This document shows positions 36,170-46,670 of a DNA stretch of 64,000 bases, in pieces. A program made the position numbers and the translations under genes. The DNA is from a bacterium (GTDB taxonomy: Bacteria > SAR324 > XYD2-FULL-50-16). Within the stretch, counting starts at the first letter, position 1. Each line of letters starts with the position of its first letter. The notes beneath the pieces were generated by a model, which searched no databases, was not told the origin of the DNA, and was given only the letters and a program-made list of their open reading frames with translations. The DNA lies in assembly GCA_018829445.1 (NCBI GenBank), contig JAHJTV010000061.1:124001-188000 (forward strand), given 5' to 3'.

Positions 36170-37003
36170 ATGAGATATCTTTTCCTAAAGCTGCTTCCTA
36201 AAAACCTGGCAAGTCGAATGTTGGGAGCTTTGTCCGATATCAAGCTCCCATCTCCAATTCTTCGGTCCTTCATTCGAATTTATTGCCAATTCTATGCAGT
36301 GAAGCTGGATGAGGCAAAAAAAGCCATTGGGCAATTCAAAACATTCAACGATTTTTTCACCCGCGAACTCAAGCCGGAGGTGAGACCCATCGATGATCAG
36401 CCCGATTCCATTGTCAGCCCTGTGGACGGGACAATTGCAGAATTTGGTGAGATCAAAAACGATCTGTTGGTACAGACAAAAGGGATTTATTATTCATCCA
36501 TCGATCTGGTCGGAGAAACCTACGCAGCCTATTTTAAGAATGGTTTTTTTATAACACTCTATTTAAGCCCGGCAGACTATCATCGCATACACACGCCTAT
36601 TGCAGGAGTGCTGAAAGAATTCAGCTATTTCTCGGGTAATCTCTGGCCGGTCAATGATTTTGGGGTGCGCAATGTGGGTGGATTGTTTTCACTAAACGAA
36701 CGAATTGTATCTCTGATTGAAACAAAAAAGACCAAGGTAGCCTTGGTGAAGGTCGGCGCTACGGTCGTTGGTAAGATCAAACTGGAATATAGCGACCTCA
36801 GCTCAAACCGGGGTGAAGCTTCCCGGTTCCATCTGCCTGTCTTTCCCCCTAAAAACTATAAAAAGGGAGACGAGATTGGTCGGTTTCAGCTCGGCAGTAC
36901 GGTTATCTTATTGTTCCAGAATGGCAGCATTAATCCGGAAAACCTTGTTCGTAATCGGAAGATTAAGATGGGAGAGATCCTCGGAAAATCACTGTCTGTC
37001 TAG
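36170..37003 (+). CDS. psd: phosphatidylserine decarboxylase proenzyme
   Basis: 277 aa from the ATG at 36170 (a TTG at 36158 overlaps ftsH). It makes phosphatidylethanolamine at the inner membrane. Active-site features: Ser-Pro-Val-Asp-Gly near residue 80, the Tyr-His-Arg-Ile-His-Thr-Pro motif near 139-145, and the self-cleavage site Leu-Gly-Ser-Thr near residue 241, whose Ser becomes the pyruvoyl group. Length fits the long, membrane-associated class. It follows ftsH in an apparent purC-pyrE-ftsH-psd operon. The last 15 nt overlap the 3' end of the converging pseudouridine synthase gene. Confidence 0.95.
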   Translation: MRYLFLKLLPKNLASRMLGALSDIKLPSPILRSFIRIYCQFYAVKLDEAKKAIGQFKTFNDFFTRELKPEVRPIDDQPDSIVSPVDGTIAEFGEIKNDLLVQTKGIYYSSIDLVGETYAAYFKNGFFITLYLSPADYHRIHTPIAGVLKEFSYFSGNLWPVNDFGVRNVGGLFSLNERIVSLIETKKTKVALVKVGATVVGKIKLEYSDLSSNRGEASRFHLPVFPPKNYKKGDEIGRFQLGSTVILLFQNGSINPENLVRNRKIKMGEILGKSLSV

Positions 37004-37933
37004 CCAGTCCTTAATCGCTTCAAATCTGGAGAATTCCGGGTAAAAATCGGATTCAAATCGCATCTCTTCGCCAGATACAGGATGGTGAAAGGAGAGGGAG
37101 GATGCATGTAGCAGCTGTCTCTCAATTTTTCCAAAAGGCGGGAACAGAGGCTCTCCGGTCCCGTTTAGGAATTCTAGAAACCTGTCATCTTCTTGTCCAT
37201 ACAGTTTGTCGCCTATTATGGGATGACCCAGGAATTCGGCATGGCACCTTATCTGGTGTGTTCTCCCGGAAAAAGTCTGGACCTTGACCAAGGTTAATCC
37301 ATCCGACACCTTTACCCGCTGAAAATGAGATTTGGAGGGTTTGCCATCACTCCTCACCACTTGCCTGATCCTGATCCTGCTTTGTTCCTCCGTACATTTT
37401 CCTATGGGTTGATCCACCAGTACTGATGGCTCGGCGACTTCCCCTTTCAAGATCGCATGATAGGTTTTTTGGGGGATCTGTTTAACAAACTGCTGTCCCA
37501 GTATGGTGGCAACCTCTTTAGTGCGTGAGATCAACAAGACTCCCGATGTTTCCTTATCGAGTCGATGAACGGCATATAACTCTTTAAGTCCCTCTTCTTC
37601 CTTGAGAATATTGATCAGAGTGTTTCGATAATATCTGCCGGATTCAGCAATGGGAATGTTTCCATTTTTTTCCACCACTAGTATCACTGGGTCTGAAAAA
37701 AGAATGTTGTAGGTCGTATCGACTTTTGGCTCATCGGATCGAAGACGCTCATAGCTGATCACATCTTTACTGGCTAAAACACATGAAGGTTCCGATACCT
37801 GGCTATTTAACTTGATTGCACCTAATTTTATTGACTTCAGCCAGCTCTCTCTGCTCTGATAAGGAAACCTTCGGGTTAGAAAATCGATTAATGTTTCTTT
37901 CGTCTGGTGGCGTGTATAACAAAATTTCTGCAT
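36989..37933 (-). CDS. RluA-family pseudouridine synthase (RluD/RluC-like)
   Basis: About 314 aa from the ATG at 37933 (the frame is open to 38008). It isomerises uridines in rRNA. The N-terminal S4-like RNA-binding domain (~10-75) is followed by the catalytic domain with Val-His-Arg-Leu-Asp-Lys-Glu-Thr-Ser-Gly-Val near residue 126, where Asp is the nucleophile. Further motifs are Lys-Thr-Tyr-His-Ala and Gly-Arg-Thr-His-Gln-Ile-Arg-Cys-His near 225. Members differ in target (23S U1911/1915/1917 for RluD, U955 for RluC, a tRNA site for others), so no exact symbol is given. Converges with psd, overlapping it by 15 nt. Confidence 0.9.
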   Translation of the reverse strand: MQKFCYTRHQTKETLIDFLTRRFPYQSRESWLKSIKLGAIKLNSQVSEPSCVLASKDVISYERLRSDEPKVDTTYNILFSDPVILVVEKNGNIPIAESGRYYRNTLINILKEEEGLKELYAVHRLDKETSGVLLISRTKEVATILGQQFVKQIPQKTYHAILKGEVAEPSVLVDQPIGKCTEEQSRIRIRQVVRSDGKPSKSHFQRVKVSDGLTLVKVQTFSGRTHQIRCHAEFLGHPIIGDKLYGQEDDRFLEFLNGTGEPLFPPFGKIERQLLHASSLSFHHPVSGEEMRFESDFYPEFSRFEAIKDWLDRQ

Positions 37934-38168
37934 AATGTAGAATCGACTGGGATGGAATAGACTTGAACAGGGATCACTGATACACTGTATCATATACTGA
38001 TATCTCAAATTATTATCTAATTTGTATCATCAACCCTTATAGAAATCCGATATTAGAGTTTACATCAAAGGCAACTTTTGTTATGCCCTCTAATTAATGT
38101 CCTGTTATTTTGAGCAGGTGTGTCTTTCTATTTTTTTCGTTTAAACCTCATAATCTTAATCATATAGA

Positions 38169-38786
38169 ATGATAGCCAGTTTATTGATCATATCAGCAGA
38201 CGATTTCCCCAACGCCTTGTCACGTCACCTGGAGCAATCCGAATTTTCCTGTTATTATTCACGAGGCGTTATTAAAACCAGGGAGATTCTTGAGAATCAA
38301 CAAATCGACGCTGTTGTCTGGCTGTTCATGGGACATGAAAGTGCACTGGCCAAAGACCTGGTAAAAGTTTTAAACCTCCATGCCCAGGTTCCCATCGTAT
38401 TAATTACCCAGAATTATGACCAATTGGATTTTGCCGAAAATATAAAATACCTTTTTGCCAACCTGGACTTAAATGATGATTTAAGTGACATGATTAAAAC
38501 CATTGAGACCGTCTGTAACCAGTCAATCATTAAGGAGCTGAAACCGGACATAGATGTCCAGTCAACCAATGAAATTGAGTTTAAAAATGCCGTTTCCCAG
38601 ATTATTGGCAGAAACAGTGTGGACAATCATACAGATACGGAAGGACAGCAAAACCGCTTAAATCGGGTGGAACTATGGGAAGCGATTGATGCAAATGAGA
38701 AGCAGATCCTGGCAGGAAGTGGTGACCGGGAGAAAAACAAAAAAACGTTTATCCCCAAAATAAAACAACTCTTCAAAAAGTCCTAA
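38169..38786 (+). CDS. pseudo-receiver-like protein of unknown function
   Basis: 205 aa. Residues 1-115 have the alternating beta-alpha pattern of a response-regulator receiver (Leu-Leu-Ile-Ile-Ser-Ala-Asp-Asp; Ile-Asp-Ala-Val-Val-Trp-Leu-Phe; Pro-Ile-Val-Leu-Ile-Thr). The phospho-acceptor Asp at the end of strand 3 is not present (Trp-Leu-Phe-Met), although the acidic pair after strand 1 and a Thr after strand 4 remain. The last 90 residues are a charged, lysine-rich region with no domain recognised. There is no DNA-binding domain. The stop overlaps nqrM's stop by 4 nt. Function unknown. Confidence 0.6.
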   Translation: MIASLLIISADDFPNALSRHLEQSEFSCYYSRGVIKTREILENQQIDAVVWLFMGHESALAKDLVKVLNLHAQVPIVLITQNYDQLDFAENIKYLFANLDLNDDLSDMIKTIETVCNQSIIKELKPDIDVQSTNEIEFKNAVSQIIGRNSVDNHTDTEGQQNRLNRVELWEAIDANEKQILAGSGDREKNKKTFIPKIKQLFKKS

Positions 38787-38977
38787 TCCCCTTCATCTTC
38801 ACAACTGCAGGTTGAACAACTGACAATTTTATTTCCGAACTCATCCTTAATGCAGTTTTCCAGTATCGGCGTCCCCCCGCAATGTCCCTTGATTTGTTTA
38901 TTCTTAAAAATGGCTCCCAGTGATAATCCCAGGATCGCCAAAGCAAATATTATAATGGATGCAATATATACTTCCAT
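38783..38977 (-). CDS. nqrM: Na+-NQR maturation protein NqrM
   Basis: 64 aa, one N-terminal membrane helix (residues ~4-24) followed by a Cys-rich tail: Gly-His-Cys33-Gly-Gly, Cys42, and the cluster Cys54, Cys57, Cys59. The Cys-Gly-Gly element and position right after apbE identify it. NqrM is needed to build the Na+-NQR complex, proposed to deliver iron to the cysteine site of NqrD/NqrE. Last gene of the nqrABCDEF-apbE-nqrM operon, 7 nt after apbE. Confidence 0.9.
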   Translation of the reverse strand: MEVYIASIIIFALAILGLSLGAIFKNKQIKGHCGGTPILENCIKDEFGNKIVSCSTCSCEDEGD

Positions 38978-38984
38978 AACCTGC

Positions 38985-40040
38985 TCAATCTAAAAAGGGC
39001 TTAAATTCCGGAGAGTATTTTTCAACCAGCTCTCCCTGTTCTCTTAATATCCAGAATACACGATAATTATGTTTCTGTGCAAATTGAAATCCCCTTTCAA
39101 ATCCCATGACAATGAGAGCTGTTGCCAAGGCATCCGCCTTTAGGCAGGAAGGATGAATGACACTGACAGAAGCGATCTCATTATTCACCGGCCATCCAGT
39201 TTTCGGATCAATGGTATGAGAGAACCGTTGGTTTTCAATTTCAAAAAAGTTACGATAATCACCTGAGGTAGCCATGCTATCGTTTCCAAGTTTCAGGATT
39301 TTTTGAATGGATCTTTTATTAACATCAGGACGCTCAATGGCAACCAACCACGGCTTTGCCCCGTTCTTCTTCCCCTTTGTTTTGATCTCTCCCCCTATCT
39401 CCACCAGATAGCTAAAGATTTTGTTTTCCTCCAGCAATTGCGCCACACGATCAACCGCATAACCTTTTGCACTCGCCGATAGATTAATCGATAATCCGGG
39501 ATCGTTTTTCCGGATGGAAGACCGGTCTTTTGAGATTAAAAATTTCTGATACCCAGATGTCTGCAAGGCTGTTTGGATTTTACTTTCATCGGGAATCTTC
39601 CCGGTAGCTGCTGACCTTCCGAATCCCCAGAGTTCAATCTGGTTGCCGATGGTAAAATCAAAGGCACCCCCTGTTTCTTCACTAATTTGCAGGGATTCTG
39701 CTATCACCCTTGAAACTTCAGGAGAAAGATTAAACCAGTCTGTCGACTTGGTATCATTAAAACGGGAAATCTCCGATGTGGGATAAAAAACAGACATGAA
39801 AGAGTCGATCTGCGTTAATAGTTCTTCTATCTTGAATTGGAGGGAACTGACATTAACATCTGCCGGGATTGAGACGAGTTTAATGGAGAAAACGGTGCCC
39901 AGGGCCGAACCGACGATCTCCACCGGTTCGACTTTGTCTTTGGTGCAGGAGCCTAAAATAATAATGAGGAAAACCAGACCACTAATTAACCTGATTCCCA
40001 CTTTCCAGTCAGTGAGCAAATCTTTAACCGCCAAAATCAT
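38985..40040 (-). CDS. apbE: FAD:protein FMN transferase (lipoprotein)
   Basis: About 351 aa. It transfers FMN from FAD to Thr of the Ser-Gly-Ala-Thr motifs in NqrB and NqrC. The N-terminal signal ends with the lipobox Leu-Gly-Ser-Cys32, so it is anchored at the outer face of the inner membrane. Later motifs are Gly-Asp-Tyr-Arg-Asn near 225 and [10 protein letters not shown] near 246-255, both hallmarks of the family, and Ala-Asp-Ala-Leu-Ala-Thr near 277. The start is uncertain: ATG 40040 overlaps nqrF by 17 nt, and in-frame TTG or GTG codons follow. It is in the operon with its target proteins. Confidence 0.93.
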   Translation of the reverse strand: MILAVKDLLTDWKVGIRLISGLVFLIIILGSCTKDKVEPVEIVGSALGTVFSIKLVSIPADVNVSSLQFKIEELLTQIDSFMSVFYPTSEISRFNDTKSTDWFNLSPEVSRVIAESLQISEETGGAFDFTIGNQIELWGFGRSAATGKIPDESKIQTALQTSGYQKFLISKDRSSIRKNDPGLSINLSASAKGYAVDRVAQLLEENKIFSYLVEIGGEIKTKGKKNGAKPWLVAIERPDVNKRSIQKILKLGNDSMATSGDYRNFFEIENQRFSHTIDPKTGWPVNNEIASVSVIHPSCLKADALATALIVMGFERGFQFAQKHNYRVFWILREQGELVEKYSPEFKPFLD

Positions 40041-41253
40041 CCAGCAATATATTTTCCTGTTCAACACCCAGGTTCTCAAGCAAATTTATAACGGCAGATG
40101 TCATCAAAGGGGGACCACACATGTAGTATTCACAATCTTCAGGTGCGGGATGGTCTTTTAAGTATTGCTCAAATAGAACCTGATGGATAAACCCGGTCAG
40201 ACCGGTCCAATTATCCTCCGGCAACGGATCAGACAACGCCACATGCCAATCGAAGTTCTTGTTTTCTTCCTTCAACTTGTCGAATTCTTCAACATAGAAC
40301 ATTTCACGAAGGCTTCGCGCCCCGTACCAGTAGGAAATTTTCCGGTTGGTTTTTAACCGTTTTAACTGATCGAAAATATGAGACCTCATGGGAGCCATAC
40401 CAGCGCCACCCCCGATAAACACCATTTCGGCATCCGTCTCTTTGGCGAAGAACTCTCCATATGGTCCGGAGATGGTTACCTTGTCACCCGGTTTTAAACC
40501 GAAAATATAGGAGGACATAATTCCGGGAGGAACAGAAGGTGGAGAGCCGGGTGGTGGAGTTGCAATCCGTACATTGAGTTTTATTATCCCCCTTTCATCA
40601 GGATAATTGGCCATGGAATAGGCACGAATGGTATGTCCCTTGACATTGGATTTATAGCGCCAGATATCAAATTTGTCCCAATCCGGACGGTATTCCTCAG
40701 CCACTTCAAAATCCTTATATTCGAGTCTGTGCGGAGGGCACTCGATTTGGATATACCCTCCGGCACGAAAGTTGACATTTTCGCCCTCGGGCAGTTTCAG
40801 GGTTAGCTCCTTGATAAAGGTGGCAACATTGGGATTTGAGACCACTTCACATTCCCATTTCTTGATTGAGAATATCTCTGCCGGGACTTCGATCTTCATA
40901 TCCCGTTTTACGGTCACTTGACATGCCAGCCGTTTTCCTGAATCCGCTTCCCGTTTTTTGATGTGAACGGTTTCGGTCGGCAGAATATCCCCTCCGCCAT
41001 CCAGAACCGTGCATTTGCACTGTGCACAAGTTCCCCCTCCGCCGCAAGCCGAAGGGAGGAAAATATTTCTGGCTGAGAGTGTATTGAGTAGCTTACTGCC
41101 TGCCGAGACTTTGATTGAATTTTCTGCATCATCATTAATCAATATAACAACATCACCTGTTGCAACCAGCTTAGACCTTGCAAATAGAATGACAACAACA
41201 AGGGTCAAAACAATGGTTGTAAACATAACAACACCCAGGTAAATCTCAATCAT
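40024..41253 (-). CDS. nqrF: Na+-translocating NADH:quinone reductase subunit F
   Basis: 409 aa, entry point of electrons from NADH. An N-terminal membrane helix (~4-24) is followed by a [2Fe-2S] plant-type ferredoxin domain ([11 protein letters not shown] near residues 69-79). The FAD-binding domain (Arg-Ala-Tyr-Ser-Met-Ala-Asn-Tyr near 211) and NADH-binding domain ([10 protein letters not shown] near 275, and Cys-Gly-Pro-Pro near the end) follow. Length and order match the family. 61 nt after nqrE. Confidence 0.97.
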   Translation of the reverse strand: MIEIYLGVVMFTTIVLTLVVVILFARSKLVATGDVVILINDDAENSIKVSAGSKLLNTLSARNIFLPSACGGGGTCAQCKCTVLDGGGDILPTETVHIKKREADSGKRLACQVTVKRDMKIEVPAEIFSIKKWECEVVSNPNVATFIKELTLKLPEGENVNFRAGGYIQIECPPHRLEYKDFEVAEEYRPDWDKFDIWRYKSNVKGHTIRAYSMANYPDERGIIKLNVRIATPPPGSPPSVPPGIMSSYIFGLKPGDKVTISGPYGEFFAKETDAEMVFIGGGAGMAPMRSHIFDQLKRLKTNRKISYWYGARSLREMFYVEEFDKLKEENKNFDWHVALSDPLPEDNWTGLTGFIHQVLFEQYLKDHPAPEDCEYYMCGPPLMTSAVINLLENLGVEQENILLDDFGG

Positions 41254-41314
41254 GTCTAATTTCCTTTTGAGGATGAATTAAAAATCACAATCTGAAGCTA
41301 GCTTGATTCCCTAA

Positions 41315-41926
41315 CTACAGCTGAATCCCTGAAAACGACATAAATGCAATGGCCATCAGCCCTGCTGTAACAAAAGTTATACCCAGTCCTTTTAGTCCGT
41401 CCGGAACATCACTAAAAACGAGTTTTTCCCGAATTCCGGCCAGGGCAACAATTGCCAAAGCCCAGCCCAACCCGCTACCAAATCCATAAACTACACTTTC
41501 TCCCAGGTTATAGTCCCTTTCCACCATAAACAGAGAACCTGCCAGGATGGCACAGTTAACCGTAATCAGCGGCAGGAAAATCCCAAGGGCATTATAAAGC
41601 CCGGCAAAATACTTATCCAAAACCATTTCCAGAATCTGCACCATGGCTGCGATCACACCGATATAACTGATCAATCCCAGAAAACTGAGATCGACTTGCG
41701 GAAGTCCGATCCATGAAAGAGCGCCCGCCCTTAAGATGTAATTATAGATAAAATAATTTGTGGGCACCGTAATGGTTTGAACAACAACAACTGCAACACC
41801 AAGGCCCATGGCTGTTTCCACTTTTTTGGATACTGCCAGAAAGGTACACATCCCCAGAAAAAAAGACAGGGCCATGTTTTCAACAAAAACTGATTTGATA
41901 AATAGACTAATGTAGGCTTCTACCAT
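41315..41926 (-). CDS. nqrE: Na+-translocating NADH:quinone reductase subunit E
   Basis: 203 aa, polytopic membrane subunit with six predicted helices, homologous to RnfA. A Cys in an early helix (Phe-Leu-Gly-Met-Cys-Thr-Phe-Leu-Ala) and a second near Asn-Cys-Ala-Ile are those thought to ligate Fe with NqrD. The Asn-Tyr-Phe-Ile-Tyr-Asn-Tyr segment is typical of NqrE. 1 nt after nqrD, so translation is coupled. Confidence 0.96.
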   Translation of the reverse strand: MVEAYISLFIKSVFVENMALSFFLGMCTFLAVSKKVETAMGLGVAVVVVQTITVPTNYFIYNYILRAGALSWIGLPQVDLSFLGLISYIGVIAAMVQILEMVLDKYFAGLYNALGIFLPLITVNCAILAGSLFMVERDYNLGESVVYGFGSGLGWALAIVALAGIREKLVFSDVPDGLKGLGITFVTAGLMAIAFMSFSGIQL

Positions 41927-41927
41927 T

Positions 41928-42551
41928 TTAATTATCCTCTTCTACCTGATCTTTCTTCCAAGTTCGTAATGCCCAGATAAAAAAACCAATCAAGAAAAAA
42001 GCACTGGGTGGCAATACCAGAAGCCCGTTTGTCTGATACCAGCCACCTTCCGTAATCGGAGTCAAAACATTATAGCCCAGAAACTTCCCAGTCCCGAAAA
42101 TCTCCCTGATGGCTCCCACCACAAACAATATCAGCGAATATCCCAGCGCATTTCCAACACCATCCAAAAAACTGGCTACCGGCCCGCTTTTCATGGCAAA
42201 CGCTTCGGCACGCCCCATAACAATACAGTTGGTAATTATCAAACCGACAAAAACCGAAAGCCTGCGGCTGATATCATAGGCATAGGCTTTCAGGGTTTCA
42301 TCAACAATGATTACCAGGGAGGCGATGATCGTCATTTGAATGATGATTCTGATATTATTTGGAATATGTTTGCGGATGATACTGACGGAGAGATTTGACA
42401 AACTGGTCACAAATATAAGAGCCGCGGACATGGCGATCACCGTATCCATTTTACTGGTGACGGCCAGGGCCGAGCAGATCCCGAGTACCTGTAGTGCAAT
42501 GGGATTATTCTTAAAAATGGGGTCGAATAAAACCTCTGACATCTTCGTCAT
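41928..42551 (-). CDS. nqrD: Na+-translocating NADH:quinone reductase subunit D
   Basis: 207 aa, six-helix membrane subunit, homologous to RnfE and paired with NqrE. It shows the family's [13 protein letters not shown] near residue 15 and [10 protein letters not shown] near 109, the second conserved Cys. It begins 1 nt after nqrC and ends 1 nt before nqrE. Confidence 0.96.
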   Translation of the reverse strand: MTKMSEVLFDPIFKNNPIALQVLGICSALAVTSKMDTVIAMSAALIFVTSLSNLSVSIIRKHIPNNIRIIIQMTIIASLVIIVDETLKAYAYDISRRLSVFVGLIITNCIVMGRAEAFAMKSGPVASFLDGVGNALGYSLILFVVGAIREIFGTGKFLGYNVLTPITEGGWYQTNGLLVLPPSAFFLIGFFIWALRTWKKDQVEEDN

Positions 42552-42552
42552 A

Positions 42553-43329
42553 TCATGCTCCTTGATCTTGTTTTCTGACGTTTTGCAGGAATTTTTTAAA
42601 CCCGTCTTTCCCCAGCCAGTAGCGCATCATGTTTTTTACTCCTGTGGTTGTCAAAGTGGCACCGGATAAACCATCCGCCTGGTGAATGGCCTCCGGTTTA
42701 TCTCTGTTCACTTTTCCCTTAAGAACATTGATCATCACGTTCCAATCCTCGTCATACACGAGTTTATCCTGAAACTGTTTCTGCCAGCTGGGATTATCAA
42801 TCTCACCTCCCAGCCCCGGAGTTTCCCCATGGTCATAAAAGCTGAATCCCTTTATGGTATTGCCGTCGGATTCCAATGCCAGAAAAGCATACATGGTGGA
42901 CCATAATCCTTTGCCATATACGGGAAGGATGATGGTCTTCAGTTTTCCATCAACTTTGACCAGGTAAACTTCAGCTGTTTTCACCCGCCGTTTGATATTG
43001 GCAATATCTGCTTCCGGTGAAATGGCAACGCTTAAACCCGGTCTGGCCAAAGCAGCTTTCACATTGTACGCTTTGGAATTGATGGTTTCATTAAAATCCC
43101 CGGTATCGATGTCGACATATTTGACTTCAATGTTTTTAAAGAGCTCTTCGACATCCTTACCCTCTTCAAGAAGTCCCGCAGCTTTTAAGATATTATTTTT
43201 TTTGAACAGCGCTTTATTGATCTCCTGGAGGGGCTTTAGCTTTACAGCGGCTGTTGACACCAATATGGAGCATACAATACATAAAAGAGCTGCTACCAGG
43301 ATTGTCTTCCCAATTGATTCATTTGCCAT
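42553..43329 (-). CDS. nqrC: Na+-translocating NADH:quinone reductase subunit C
   Basis: 258 aa. One N-terminal membrane helix (~7-27) and a large periplasmic FMN domain. The covalent flavin site Ser222-Gly-Ala-Thr225 is intact; Thr225 would carry FMN by a phosphoester bond made by the ApbE encoded in the same operon. Gly-Leu-Gly-Gly-Glu near 173 is also characteristic. It overlaps the end of nqrB by 11 nt. Confidence 0.96.
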   Translation of the reverse strand: MANESIGKTILVAALLCIVCSILVSTAAVKLKPLQEINKALFKKNNILKAAGLLEEGKDVEELFKNIEVKYVDIDTGDFNETINSKAYNVKAALARPGLSVAISPEADIANIKRRVKTAEVYLVKVDGKLKTIILPVYGKGLWSTMYAFLALESDGNTIKGFSFYDHGETPGLGGEIDNPSWQKQFQDKLVYDEDWNVMINVLKGKVNRDKPEAIHQADGLSGATLTTTGVKNMMRYWLGKDGFKKFLQNVRKQDQGA

Positions 43330-44530
43330 GGCGTTGCTTCCTCCGTTTTATGTTCGATTTAACAACATAGTAGTCAATTAACGGAGCCCATACATTCCCA
43401 AATAAAATCGCCAGCATCATTCCTTCGGGAAAAGCGGGGTTCACAACCCTTATCAGAATCACCATACATCCGATCAAGACCCCGTAAATCCATTGCCCGG
43501 TCTGCGTCATTGCCGCCGAGACCGGATCTGTTGCCATAAAAACCAAACCAAAGGCAAACCCGCCCAAAACAACATGCCAGGAGGGACTCATGGAAAACAT
43601 GAGATTGGTAGTGCTGCCGATGGAATTAAAGAAGAATGATAGTCCCACTGCGCCGATGAGGACGCTTACCATTATTCTCCAGGAACCAATTCCGGTAGCA
43701 ATCAGAATGATCGCCCCGATCAGACACGCCAGGGTTGAGGTTTCTCCCATTGAACCGGGAATGATGCCAATGAAAGCATCCAGCCAGGTAATCGATTCCT
43801 TCACGGTTTCTATTCCGCCTGCAGCTGCCTGACTAAGGGGAGTTGCCCCGGAAAAACCATCCGCGGCAATCCACACTGAATCGCCGGAAATTTGTGCAGG
43901 ATAAGCAAAAAACAGGAACGCCCGACCCGACAAGGCCGGATTTAGAAAGTTTCGCCCGACACCGCCAAACAGCTCTTTGGCCACAACCACTCCAAAAGTA
44001 ATCCCCAATGCAGCCTGCCAATAGGGAATAGTCGGCGGTAAAATCAAGGGGAACAAAGTACCGGTAACCAGGAAACCCTCATTGATCTCGTGGCCCCTGG
44101 TAATCGAAAACAGGGCTTCCCAGAATCCACCCACAACAAATGTTAGAACCAGCAAGGGTAGGAAATAGAGAGATCCGTGAATGATGTTAGCCCAAATACT
44201 GGTGGGATCATACCCACACCCGATCAGGTCAATAACGCCGCCTCTCCATCCTGAAGCTCCCGATAATCCGACTTTTTCCAAAGCTCCGTTGGCTTGGAAA
44301 CCAGTATTATACATTGCAAAACAGATGCAAGGAAGCAGCGCAACCACTACTGTGATCATAAGTCGTTTCAAGTCCAGGCTATCCCTCACATGGGACGACT
44401 CTTTAGTAACCTCGCCAGGAGTATAAAGAAAGGTATCTATCATTTCATAGACGGGATAAAGCTTCTCCAGCTTCCCACCCTTATGAAACTGTCGCGCCTG
44501 ACTATCAAGAAATTTCCGTATTAGCTTCAT
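43319..44530 (-). CDS. nqrB: Na+-translocating NADH:quinone reductase subunit B
   Basis: 403 aa, the multi-helix core that binds riboflavin, covalent FMN and quinone. The FMN site Ser227-Gly-Ala-Thr230-Pro is present. The Gly-His-Glu-Ile-Asn-Glu-Gly-Phe segment near 152 and Arg-Asn-Phe-Leu-Asn-Pro-Ala near 190 are conserved. An Asp-Pro-Val-Ser-Ala-Ala-Met-Thr motif follows near 336. Homologous to RnfD. It lies directly after nqrA with no spacer. Confidence 0.97.
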   Translation of the reverse strand: MKLIRKFLDSQARQFHKGGKLEKLYPVYEMIDTFLYTPGEVTKESSHVRDSLDLKRLMITVVVALLPCICFAMYNTGFQANGALEKVGLSGASGWRGGVIDLIGCGYDPTSIWANIIHGSLYFLPLLVLTFVVGGFWEALFSITRGHEINEGFLVTGTLFPLILPPTIPYWQAALGITFGVVVAKELFGGVGRNFLNPALSGRAFLFFAYPAQISGDSVWIAADGFSGATPLSQAAAGGIETVKESITWLDAFIGIIPGSMGETSTLACLIGAIILIATGIGSWRIMVSVLIGAVGLSFFFNSIGSTTNLMFSMSPSWHVVLGGFAFGLVFMATDPVSAAMTQTGQWIYGVLIGCMVILIRVVNPAFPEGMMLAILFGNVWAPLIDYYVVKSNIKRRKQRHGK

Positions 44531-45874
44531 TTATCCATCTCTTTCAATTCGAATCAGATTATTTCTTAATATTGGACCAAAATCATACTTACAGGGACAC
44601 ACAAAAGTGCATAACCCCAGATCCTCTTCGTCCAATTCAAGACAGCCCAAAGCTTGCGCTTTTTCAGTATCCTCAACAATTAATGACCGCAATAAAAATG
44701 TCGGCTGAATGTCCAAAGGCATTACCTTCTCATACATTCCAATGGGAACCATTGTCCTTTTATTTCCTTCTTGTGAGGTTGTAAAGGAGAACTGTTTCCC
44801 CGGAAGCAATTTGGATAAAAACACTCTTTTAATGGAGAACTTATTCATGCCCAAGCCAACCCAACCCAAGAATTCCCTTTTTCGCCCCTCTTCCAAGACT
44901 GAAACCTGTAAATGATATCGGCCTAAGAAATTTAAGGTTTCTTTTACCTGACGACCGGAGAGAACCGATCCGGAAATGATTCTGTTTTGCTTATCACTGC
45001 ACTCACCCACTAATAACTCGTTTAAATCAGCACCAATCCGAGTGCGCAATAACCTCGGTTTCTTTGCCTCAGGCCCCCCAATAGCAATAACCCGTTCAAC
45101 ATAGATCCTTCCGGTTGTGAAAAGTTTCCCAATGGCAATAACATCCTGATAATTAAGGTGCCAGACCGTTTTATCGATATTAACAGGATCGAGAAAATGG
45201 ATATGAGTTCCCACCAGACCCGCCGGATGACATCCCTGGAATTCTGCCACCACAAGCCTGGGAAGATCAGATTCCGGGAGGTCGGTTTTTGGAGATTTAC
45301 ATAAGAAAATCTTCCCTTCGGTCAAATGAGATATAACCTTCAGACCGTTTGTGAATGCCCCCCTTTGTTCATTAATAAACAATTCCGGATTCGCCCCTAA
45401 GGGGTTGGTTTCCATTGCATTAACAAAAATGGAGCGTGGTTCGCTTTCCGGGAGGGGAACTTTGCTGTAGGGGCGGGTTCTGAAGGAAACCCAAAGGCCT
45501 GATTTTACAAGGTTGTCAACAACCTGTTCTCTATTCAGGGTTAGCAACTCCGCTTCGGAGTATGTTTTGAATACCTCTTCTTCCTCTCCTTCAAGTTCAA
45601 TCACTACGGATTGAAGAACTCTTCTTTCCCCACGGTTGATAGCCTTTACTTTTCCAGCTCCCGGGGATGTGTAAAGCACCCCGGGGGTTTTCTTATCCTC
45701 GAATATCACTTGCCCGAGTTTAACAGTATCACCCTCATTTACCTTCATCGTAGGTTTCATACCATGGTAATCCTCTCCTACAATCGCCACGGAAGTCACC
45801 TTCTTTTCATTGTCTATCTGTTGTATGGGAGAACCGCCAATTGGTATATCCAAACCTTTTTGAATTGAAATCAT
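44531..45874 (-). CDS. nqrA: Na+-translocating NADH:quinone reductase subunit A
   Basis: 447 aa from the ATG at 45874. The frame is open to 45991, but this Met begins the family's typical start ([11 protein letters not shown]). It is a cytoplasmic subunit contacting NqrB near the quinone site. It has the Gly-Ala-Gly-Lys-Val motif, Gly-Thr-His-Ile-His-Phe-Leu-Asp-Pro near 238, and Cys-Pro-Cys near the C-terminus. First gene of the operon. The promoter must lie in the long gap beyond 45875. Confidence 0.96.
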   Translation of the reverse strand: MISIQKGLDIPIGGSPIQQIDNEKKVTSVAIVGEDYHGMKPTMKVNEGDTVKLGQVIFEDKKTPGVLYTSPGAGKVKAINRGERRVLQSVVIELEGEEEEVFKTYSEAELLTLNREQVVDNLVKSGLWVSFRTRPYSKVPLPESEPRSIFVNAMETNPLGANPELFINEQRGAFTNGLKVISHLTEGKIFLCKSPKTDLPESDLPRLVVAEFQGCHPAGLVGTHIHFLDPVNIDKTVWHLNYQDVIAIGKLFTTGRIYVERVIAIGGPEAKKPRLLRTRIGADLNELLVGECSDKQNRIISGSVLSGRQVKETLNFLGRYHLQVSVLEEGRKREFLGWVGLGMNKFSIKRVFLSKLLPGKQFSFTTSQEGNKRTMVPIGMYEKVMPLDIQPTFLLRSLIVEDTEKAQALGCLELDEEDLGLCTFVCPCKYDFGPILRNNLIRIERDG

Positions 45875-46670
45875 CTCGTGATCTATCCTTGTTATATGAT
45901 TTTTACTCATCAAGAATAACAACTGTCCTTTATAAATTGATCCAAAATACTTACCCCAATTGCTTAAAATGATTGATCTCTTCTGCTCCAATCTTTTTCA
46001 GCAAATTTGAACAATTTCCAATCTCAGTTTTTTGCCCGATGTTATCGTTAACCAAAACATCCTCCGATCAGATTTTACCTCTGATGAGAAAAGAAGCTTA
46101 TTAGATCAATATAAAAAAACAAACCAGTTTGGCAATATTAATTAATACTTACCCTACAAAGTTGAATCATCGGATCTGAAATTTATTTCGACAAACCCCA
46201 TATATAACTGCTTATAAGAGATCTATTAAGTATGAAATAAAAATACTATACCAACCGCCAAAAGTATTTTGGAAATTAAAAAGAATCCGATTCACATCCA
46301 GATTTCCTCTGCAAACGGTTTTTCCCGGATACCACAGCATACCTTAACAATTTATTCGATATTAACACTTTATTTCAATAAGATATAGCTTTGATAAATC
46401 TTGGATTTAAAATCCAAGATGCGAGTTCACATTCTTGATGAAACAGTACCCAGACTTGACACTTGCGCATTCGTTCTCTGTTCATAATACAATTCAAAGG
46501 AAAACTTCTGCTAAATCATTTGGTTTATGAGAAAGGCTACACTTGGAAAAATGGTTTGATACAATTATCCGGCATCCAGGAGAGGGATTCCAGGCTGACA
46601 AACCCAATCAGAACTGATAAGCATATTTTTACATAAAAAAATTAATGGAACATATAAAGAGAATAAAGGA
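45875..46670. other. long intergenic region between divergent nqr operon and prfB (796 bp)
   Basis: The longest gap in the window and very AT-rich. It must hold promoters for the nqr operon and prfB. A near-perfect palindrome lies at 46400-46418. A TTGACA at 46456 and CATAAT at 46483 face prfB, but with 21 nt between them, more than the consensus spacing. No open frame with a ribosome site and no RNA gene were recognised. Confidence 0.5.
46400..46418. repeat. 19-bp palindrome, possible operator
   Basis: CTTGGATTT, one central A, then AAATCCAAG: a 9-bp perfect dyad. No T-run follows, so an operator or regulator site upstream of prfB or nqrA is more likely than a terminator. Could be chance in AT-rich DNA. 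Confidence 0.3.

Noticed and set aside
46456..46488. TTGACA and CATAAT as a promoter for prfB
   Set aside because: The spacer is 21 nt; kept only as a remark in the gap entry.
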